NCBI RefSeq assembly: GCF_030519475.1
Contig: NZ_JAUMKD010000001.1
Span: 930,001-994,000 of the forward strand
Direction: 5' to 3'
From: Micromonospora sp. C28SCA-DRY-2
GTDB taxonomy: Bacteria > Actinomycetota > Actinomycetes > Mycobacteriales > Micromonosporaceae
DNA: 64,000 bases
The notes beneath the pieces were generated by a model. The model saw only the letters and a program-made list of their open reading frames with translations, did no database searches and was not told the DNA's origin. Both the position numbers and the translations under genes were made by a program. Shown in pieces: positions 59,595 through 64,000 of this stretch; within the stretch, counting starts at the first letter, position 1; each line of letters starts with the position of its first letter.

Positions 59595-59687
59595 CCGGTC
59601 GCCGCTCAGCAGGTAGGCGACCCGCAACAGCGTCACCGACCGGCTCCGGACGAAGTCGTCGAACTCCTCGCCCCGCGCGTCTCGCAT
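59595..59687 (-). pseudogene. N-terminal remnant of a SigE-family ECF sigma factor
   Basis: The first 31 residues (MRDARGEEFDDFVRSRSVT...LLRVAYLLSGDR) match the start of SigE-family ECF sigma factors (region 2). The match stops at GDR, after which the frame is unrelated. The DNA continues in another frame into the fragment at 59069-59594. This looks like an internal deletion that removed most of the sigma gene and the start of its neighbour. Confidence 0.65.
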
Positions 59688-59820
59688 CTGACCCCGTGGT
59701 CTCGTCAGTCAGCAAGACACCGCGCGGGTCCGCGAGGTTTACCCGTCCGCCGGATCGGCGATCGAGCGGACGCCGGCGACCCGGTCCTGCGCCTGGCTGC
59801 CGGAGATCCGGCTCCCTCGG

Positions 59821-59888
59821 GCAGCCGCACCTCCTGCCCGCCCCAGGCTGCCGCGAATCCTGCCGCCGGGGCAGCCGCGGATCCCGCC
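59821..59888. repeat. Three degenerate tandem repeats downstream of the AAA gene
   Basis: Three units like GCAGCCGCGNATCCTGCC at 59821, 59847 and 59871 (spacing 26 and 24 nt) in the 208-nt spacer. No gene is seen in this spacer. Confidence 0.4.
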
Positions 59889-59895
59889 GGCTGGG

Positions 59896-62800
59896 TCAGA
59901 GGCGCCAGGGCACCGGTTCGGGTGGCAGGTAGCGGCAGGTGCCGCCGGTGGAGACGGTGTCGCGCAGGTGGGCGGCGAGCGCCGGGTGCCGGTCGTCGAG
60001 CTTGCGCAGCACGTCCCGGATCCGGGCGGTCACCGTCTTGCGGGCCCGCTCGGCCTCGTCGCCCAGGCGGCGGCTGCGCCCGGCCAGCCCGGCGGCGGCC
60101 CGCAACTCGGCGAGCAGCGCCGCCCGCTCGGCGTCGAGGGCGGCTACCTTCGGCTGGTCACCCCGCTCGGCGGCCCGGTCGATCTCGTCGTCGAGCCGGG
60201 CCAGGTGGCGCCGGTAGCGGGCCTTCGCCTCGTCGTCGAGGACCGGGTCGCCGCCCATCCGGCGGGCGGCGACCAGTTCCGGCCCGGCGGCCGGGTCCAG
60301 CAGTTCCACCGCGGGCACGTCGACGCCGGGCCGGCTCAGCAGCAGGTGCAGGTCGTGCAGGCCCTTGGCGTCGGGCAGGTGCACCACCGTGCCGGCGTAG
60401 CCGAGCTGCCAGACCGGGCCGTCGCGGCGGAACTCGTACGCCTCGACCGCCGGCGGCCCGACCGCGGACCCGGCCGGATCTGGACCCGGAGCCGGGGTGG
60501 AGGCGCCGGGCGAGGTGGAGGGCGCGCCGAACAGCGGGCCGCCCGGGGGAGACGACGCGCGGGCCGACGGCGCGGCCGGCGCGAGCGAGGCACCGGTCGT
60601 CGCCGTGACCGGTGCGCCGATCGGCCCGGCCACCTGGTGCATGCCGAGCGCGGCGGCGTCGTGGGCGGCCGCGGCGCGCAGCTCGCGGGCGGCCGCCGCG
60701 TCGCCGGGGCGGTCGCGCCCGGCCAGCGCGTCGGCCAGCGCGGCGCGGGCCAGCACGGACCACGGTCGGGCGCCCATCCGGTCGGCGGCGTCGCGGGCCG
60801 CGGCGAACCCGGCGACGGCGTCGTCCCACCGCTGCTGCGCGGCGTCGAGCAGGGCCAGCCAGTGGTCCACCGGGCCGCTGAGGTCGCAACCGAACAGGGC
60901 GGCCAGCCACTGCCCACGGTGCGGCGCCAGCGCCTCGCGCGCCTCGGCGCAGCGGCGCGGGTCGCCGGTCGCGGCCGCGACCTGCGCGCGCAGCCGCAGC
61001 CACAGCGGCGACACCGCCCGGGGGTAGGTGGTACCGGCCTCCTCGATGGTGGCGGTCAGCCGGAGCGCGGTCGCCGGGTCGCCGCGCTCGGCCGCGGTGA
61101 TGGCCCGCACCAGTCGCAGGTAGGGGTGGCCGCCCGGGTCCAGCCCGTCGAGCAGGGCGTCGGCCTCGTCGAACCGCCCCTGCAACAGCAGCCACGACCA
61201 GCGGATGTGCTCGCCCATGAACGCGAAGTCGGCGTGCTCCCACTCGCTGAGGTCACCCAGCTCGGCGAAGTGTTCACCGGCCCGGGCGAAGTCGCCCCGG
61301 AACGCGGCGACGATGCCGCCGTCGATGTTGGCGGCGAACCGGTGCCGGGCGTCGCCCTCGCGGGCTCCGGTGACGAAGGCGGTGAGTTCGGTGTGGTAGC
61401 GCGGGTCGCCGAGTTCCAGCAGGGCGACCCAGCGCAGCGACGTCGCCCAGAGTTCGGTCTCCCGGTCGCCGGTGCGGCGGGCCACCTCGCGGATCTCGGC
61501 GGTGATCGGCGCCCGGGCGGCGGCCGTGCCCGGCCCCCAGCTGGTGTCGTGCCGGGCCCAGAGGCTGAAGGTGAGCGCCTCGTCGTCGTGGCCGAGCCGG
61601 GCGCGTGACTCGGTGGCGGTGATCAGATCGGTCACCAGCGTGCCGACCGGGAGGCCGTCCCCGGACTCGCCGATCAGCCGCCGGTACGCCTCCCGCAGCA
61701 GCGCCTCCGGGTCGGGCACCCGCTTGGTGCCGGCCAGGCAGGCGCGGTGGACGGTGAGGGCGACGCGGGCCAGCACCACCGGGTCGTCGACCGCCAGGGC
61801 CAGCTCGGCGGCCTCGGCGAAGAGGCGCAGGGCCTCGACGCCGTCACCGCCGTGGTGCTGCAACTCCCCCAGCTCGATCATGGTCTTCACCCGCTGCGCC
61901 GGGTCGGTGGCGACGTCCAGCGCCCGGCGGAAGTGGATGAGCGCCTCGTCCACGGCGAGCCGGCGGCCGGCGTCCCGGGCCGCGGCAACCAGCAACTCGG
62001 CGGCCCGGAACGGGTCGAGCCGGTCACCGGCGAGGTGGGCGTGCCGGGCCAGGTCGGCCGGGATCAGCCGCTCGGCGAGCGCCGCCGACCCGTCGACCGC
62101 CCGGACCACGGCGGCGTGCCGGGCCCGCCGGTCGTCGTCGGCGAGGCCGTCGTAGAGGGTCTCCCGGACCAGGTCGTGGGCGAAGGCGAACCGGCCCCCG
62201 CCCCGGGCCAGCACCAGCCGGGCGGTCACCGCCCGGTCGAGCAGCCGGTCGACCTGGGCGGCCGGGGTGGCGCCGCTGGCGGCCAGCACCTGCCGGTGGA
62301 ACTCGCGGCCCAGCACGGCGGCGACGGTGAGCACCTCGACCACCGGGGCGGGCAGTTGGGCCAGCCGCCGCCGCACCGCCTCCCGTACGCCGGGGGCGAT
62401 GGTGCTCGCCTGGCCGTCGGCGCGCCAGAGCCGGGCGGTCTGCTCGACGAAGAACGGGTTGCCGCCGGTGCGCCGGTGCACCTCGTCGACCAGGGCGGCG
62501 TCCGGCTCGCGGCCCGCGGTGCGGGTCATCAGCGCGCTGACCTCGTCGCGGGACAGGCCGGTGAGGGTGACAGTGGTGGCCTTCGCCACCAGCGGCATCA
62601 GCAGCGGGCGCAGCGGATGGTCGGCGGCCTCCACCTCGGCGTCGCGGTAGGTGCCGATCAGCAGCAGCCGTTCGAACCAGGTGTGCTGGGCGGCGAACTG
62701 GAGCAGCCGCATCGAGGCCGGGTCGGCCCAGTGCAGGTCGTCGAGGACGACCACCACGGGCCGGCGCTGGGAGACCGCGACCAGCGCGGTGGTGACCGCG

Positions 62801-63237
62801 TCGTGCAGGTCGAACTCGTCCCGGTCGCCGCGCCCGTCGCCGGCCACCTCGGCCAGCGCGCTGCCGCCGGCGCGCTCGATCGCCTCGCGGATCGCCCGGT
62901 CGGTCGTCTCGCCGAGCAGCGGGGCCAGCCCCCGCTCGGCCGCCTCGCGGGCCGCCGCCCAGTCGTCGGGCGAGCGGCGCAATCCGCGCAGCACCTGCAC
63001 CCAGGGCCAGTAGCCGGGCGCGCTGTCGGAATCCCAGCAGGCGGCGCCGAGCACCAGCGCGCCGCGCTGGCGCGCCTCCTTCGCCGTCGCGGTGACCAGG
63101 GTCGTCTTGCCGATGCCCGGCTCGCCGGCGACCAGCACCAGACCGCCGTGGCTGGCGGCCGCCCGGTCGACCTCGGCGCGCAACAGACCCGCGGGGTGCT
63201 CCCGCCCGATGACGACCTCGCCGAACCGCGGCTCCAT
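59896..63237 (-). CDS. Large AAA/STAND ATPase regulator without a LuxR domain
   Basis: A 1113-residue protein. N-terminal ATPase domain (~10-290): Walker A GEPGIGKT (38-45), Walker B VVVVLDDLHWAD (~170), and sensor region TGGNPFFVEQ. The middle (~320-800) is a helical TPR-like region. The C-terminus (~930-1113) replaces the usual LuxR HTH with a conserved module: KGLHDLHLLLSRPGVDV, then GDPVLDDEAKARYRRHLARL, RRLGDEAERARKTVTARIRD and a final CRYLPPEPVPW. I recall this tail in other actinobacterial ATPase regulators, but its role is unknown. ATG at 63237. Probably a signal-integrating regulator. Confidence 0.83.
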   Translation of the reverse strand: MEPRFGEVVIGREHPAGLLRAEVDRAAASHGGLVLVAGEPGIGKTTLVTATAKEARQRGALVLGAACWDSDSAPGYWPWVQVLRGLRRSPDDWAAAREAAERGLAPLLGETTDRAIREAIERAGGSALAEVAGDGRGDRDEFDLHDAVTTALVAVSQRRPVVVVLDDLHWADPASMRLLQFAAQHTWFERLLLIGTYRDAEVEAADHPLRPLLMPLVAKATTVTLTGLSRDEVSALMTRTAGREPDAALVDEVHRRTGGNPFFVEQTARLWRADGQASTIAPGVREAVRRRLAQLPAPVVEVLTVAAVLGREFHRQVLAASGATPAAQVDRLLDRAVTARLVLARGGGRFAFAHDLVRETLYDGLADDDRRARHAAVVRAVDGSAALAERLIPADLARHAHLAGDRLDPFRAAELLVAAARDAGRRLAVDEALIHFRRALDVATDPAQRVKTMIELGELQHHGGDGVEALRLFAEAAELALAVDDPVVLARVALTVHRACLAGTKRVPDPEALLREAYRRLIGESGDGLPVGTLVTDLITATESRARLGHDDEALTFSLWARHDTSWGPGTAAARAPITAEIREVARRTGDRETELWATSLRWVALLELGDPRYHTELTAFVTGAREGDARHRFAANIDGGIVAAFRGDFARAGEHFAELGDLSEWEHADFAFMGEHIRWSWLLLQGRFDEADALLDGLDPGGHPYLRLVRAITAAERGDPATALRLTATIEEAGTTYPRAVSPLWLRLRAQVAAATGDPRRCAEAREALAPHRGQWLAALFGCDLSGPVDHWLALLDAAQQRWDDAVAGFAAARDAADRMGARPWSVLARAALADALAGRDRPGDAAAARELRAAAAHDAAALGMHQVAGPIGAPVTATTGASLAPAAPSARASSPPGGPLFGAPSTSPGASTPAPGPDPAGSAVGPPAVEAYEFRRDGPVWQLGYAGTVVHLPDAKGLHDLHLLLSRPGVDVPAVELLDPAAGPELVAARRMGGDPVLDDEAKARYRRHLARLDDEIDRAAERGDQPKVAALDAERAALLAELRAAAGLAGRSRRLGDEAERARKTVTARIRDVLRKLDDRHPALAAHLRDTVSTGGTCRYLPPEPVPWRL

Positions 63238-63346
63238 GACGCCCCGACGGTAGCCGAACCGTCGGACATCCCGCCGCTCTCCGACCGCGCTCCCCGCTGA
63301 CCGGCAGCCGGTCGACCGGCACCGGCGCCACCGCGGCTCGGCTCGG

Positions 63347-64000
63347 CTACGCCCGTACCGCCGGCTGACCGGGCGGTGCGGGGGCGGCGGCCGGCTCCGA
63401 GCGCTCGGCCAGCGCGGCGCCGATCGCGGCGAGGACCGCGCAGCCGGCCGCCAGCAGGTACGCCGGTGCCGGCAGCCACGCCGCCGGCGTCATCCGCTCG
63501 CCCACCGCCTGCCCGGCCAGGATCGCGACGTTGACCAGGTGGAACGCCGTGAAGGCGAGCAGCAGCGCCACCACGACGCCGTGGTAGACCTGGCGCAGCC
63601 CGAGCGCCAGCGTGCCGGCGGCTGCCAGCAGCAGCACCGCCAGTGCGACGGTCACCAGCGCGAACAGCCGGTAGCGGCGCACCTCGGCCGGCTCCCAGTA
63701 GTCCGCCACGCCGGCGAGCAGCGCGGCCGCCGACGCCGCGGTCAGCGCGGCGGCCAGGACGACGATTACCACCGCGACGATCCGCGCCCACCGCCGCCGC
63801 ACCGCCACGGTGAACGCGAGCAGCAGCCCGACGTACGCCGGCAGCGGCGCCAGTTCGAGGAAGTACTGGGTCAACGGATTCGGCGTGCCGGGCACCTCGG
63901 GCCCGACGTAGGTCAGGTCGAGGCCGATGACCACCTCGCCACGGTCGCCACGGAACCACGGCAGCAGGAACATCCCGAACGCCACGAGGGCGAACAGCAC
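63347..64000 (-). CDS. Multi-pass membrane protein, possibly cut by window edge
   Basis: A 217-residue reading with about five hydrophobic segments and a Pro/Ala-rich C-terminal tail. The first codon in the window is a GTG at 64000, so the true start may be there or beyond the edge. The first segment (ALVAFGMFLLPWF) looks like an N-terminal helix, which suggests little is missing. No family recognised; 109 nt separate it from the AAA gene. Confidence 0.7.
   Translation of the reverse strand: MLFALVAFGMFLLPWFRGDRGEVVIGLDLTYVGPEVPGTPNPLTQYFLELAPLPAYVGLLLAFTVAVRRRWARIVAVVIVVLAAALTAASAAALLAGVADYWEPAEVRRYRLFALVTVALAVLLLAAAGTLALGLRQVYHGVVVALLLAFTAFHLVNVAILAGQAVGERMTPAAWLPAPAYLLAAGCAVLAAIGAALAERSEPAAAPAPPGQPAVRA

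Noticed and set aside
57354..59687. A 777-residue minus-strand open frame through DrrA and DrrB
   Set aside because: Only its first 31 residues match a protein family (SigE sigma). The rest is antisense to DrrB and DrrA and has no recognisable motif.
1..64000. CRISPR arrays, insertion sequences, phage or conjugative genes
   Set aside because: No spaced direct repeats, transposase or integrase motifs were seen in any frame.

Overview
This 64 kb window is very GC-rich DNA from an actinobacterium, most probably a member of the Micromonosporaceae such as Micromonospora. Evidence for this is strong third-position GC bias, many GTG starts, Tat and lipoprotein signals of actinobacterial style, a pectate lyase, F420-type PPOX proteins, an ECF42-type sigma factor, and many TANNNT -10 boxes placed 5-7 nt before start codons. 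It reads as ordinary chromosome. I see no prophage, transposase, CRISPR array, rRNA or tRNA. The two ends cut an aldo/keto reductase (left) and possibly a membrane protein (right).

Layout. 0-8 kb: aldo/keto reductase, a LigD-type phosphoesterase with a degenerate ligase domain, threonine synthase, secreted pectate lyase, GH15 glycosidase, cupin and two small unknown proteins. 8-11 kb: an OmpR/EnvZ-type two-component pair followed by a secreted PepSY protein; both transcription units carry the same 11-bp-phased direct-repeat box. 11-24 kb: mixed housekeeping genes (Beta-family protein, HesB-like, flavoprotein, D-Ala-D-Ala carboxypeptidase, pentapeptide protein, serine hydrolase, PPOX proteins, a possible caspase-fold protein, M15 peptidase). 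Two paralogous small Cys/His proteins each lie convergent to a cell-wall D,D-carboxypeptidase. 24-29 kb and 35-40 kb: two NarL-type two-component systems, each divergent from an ABC transporter. 29-35 kb: SOUL protein, amino-acid permease, membrane protein and secreted metalloprotease. 40-51 kb: serine hydrolase with ArsR regulator, excisionase-like HTH with DUF4180, MBL hydrolase, divergent LysR and beta-lactamase-like gene, aldo/keto reductase, lipoprotein, and an ECF42 sigma/YciI/membrane operon. 51-59 kb: redox genes (SDR, aldo/keto reductase, FMN reductase), a MarR unit and a DrrAB-like exporter. 59-64 kb: remnants of a deleted sigma-factor locus, a large AAA regulator and a membrane protein.

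The most useful signals are regulatory. Eleven genes look leaderless. Two divergent promoters at the ECF42 operon are near-identical (TGTCGA, 17 nt, CGAGGTA). Several perfect palindromes mark operators whose repressors are not obvious here. I found no clear multi-gene system that is wholly new. The best protein leads are the degenerate ligase of the LigD-like protein, the possible caspase-like protein at 22.3-23.0 kb, and the carboxypeptidase-linked small protein family.
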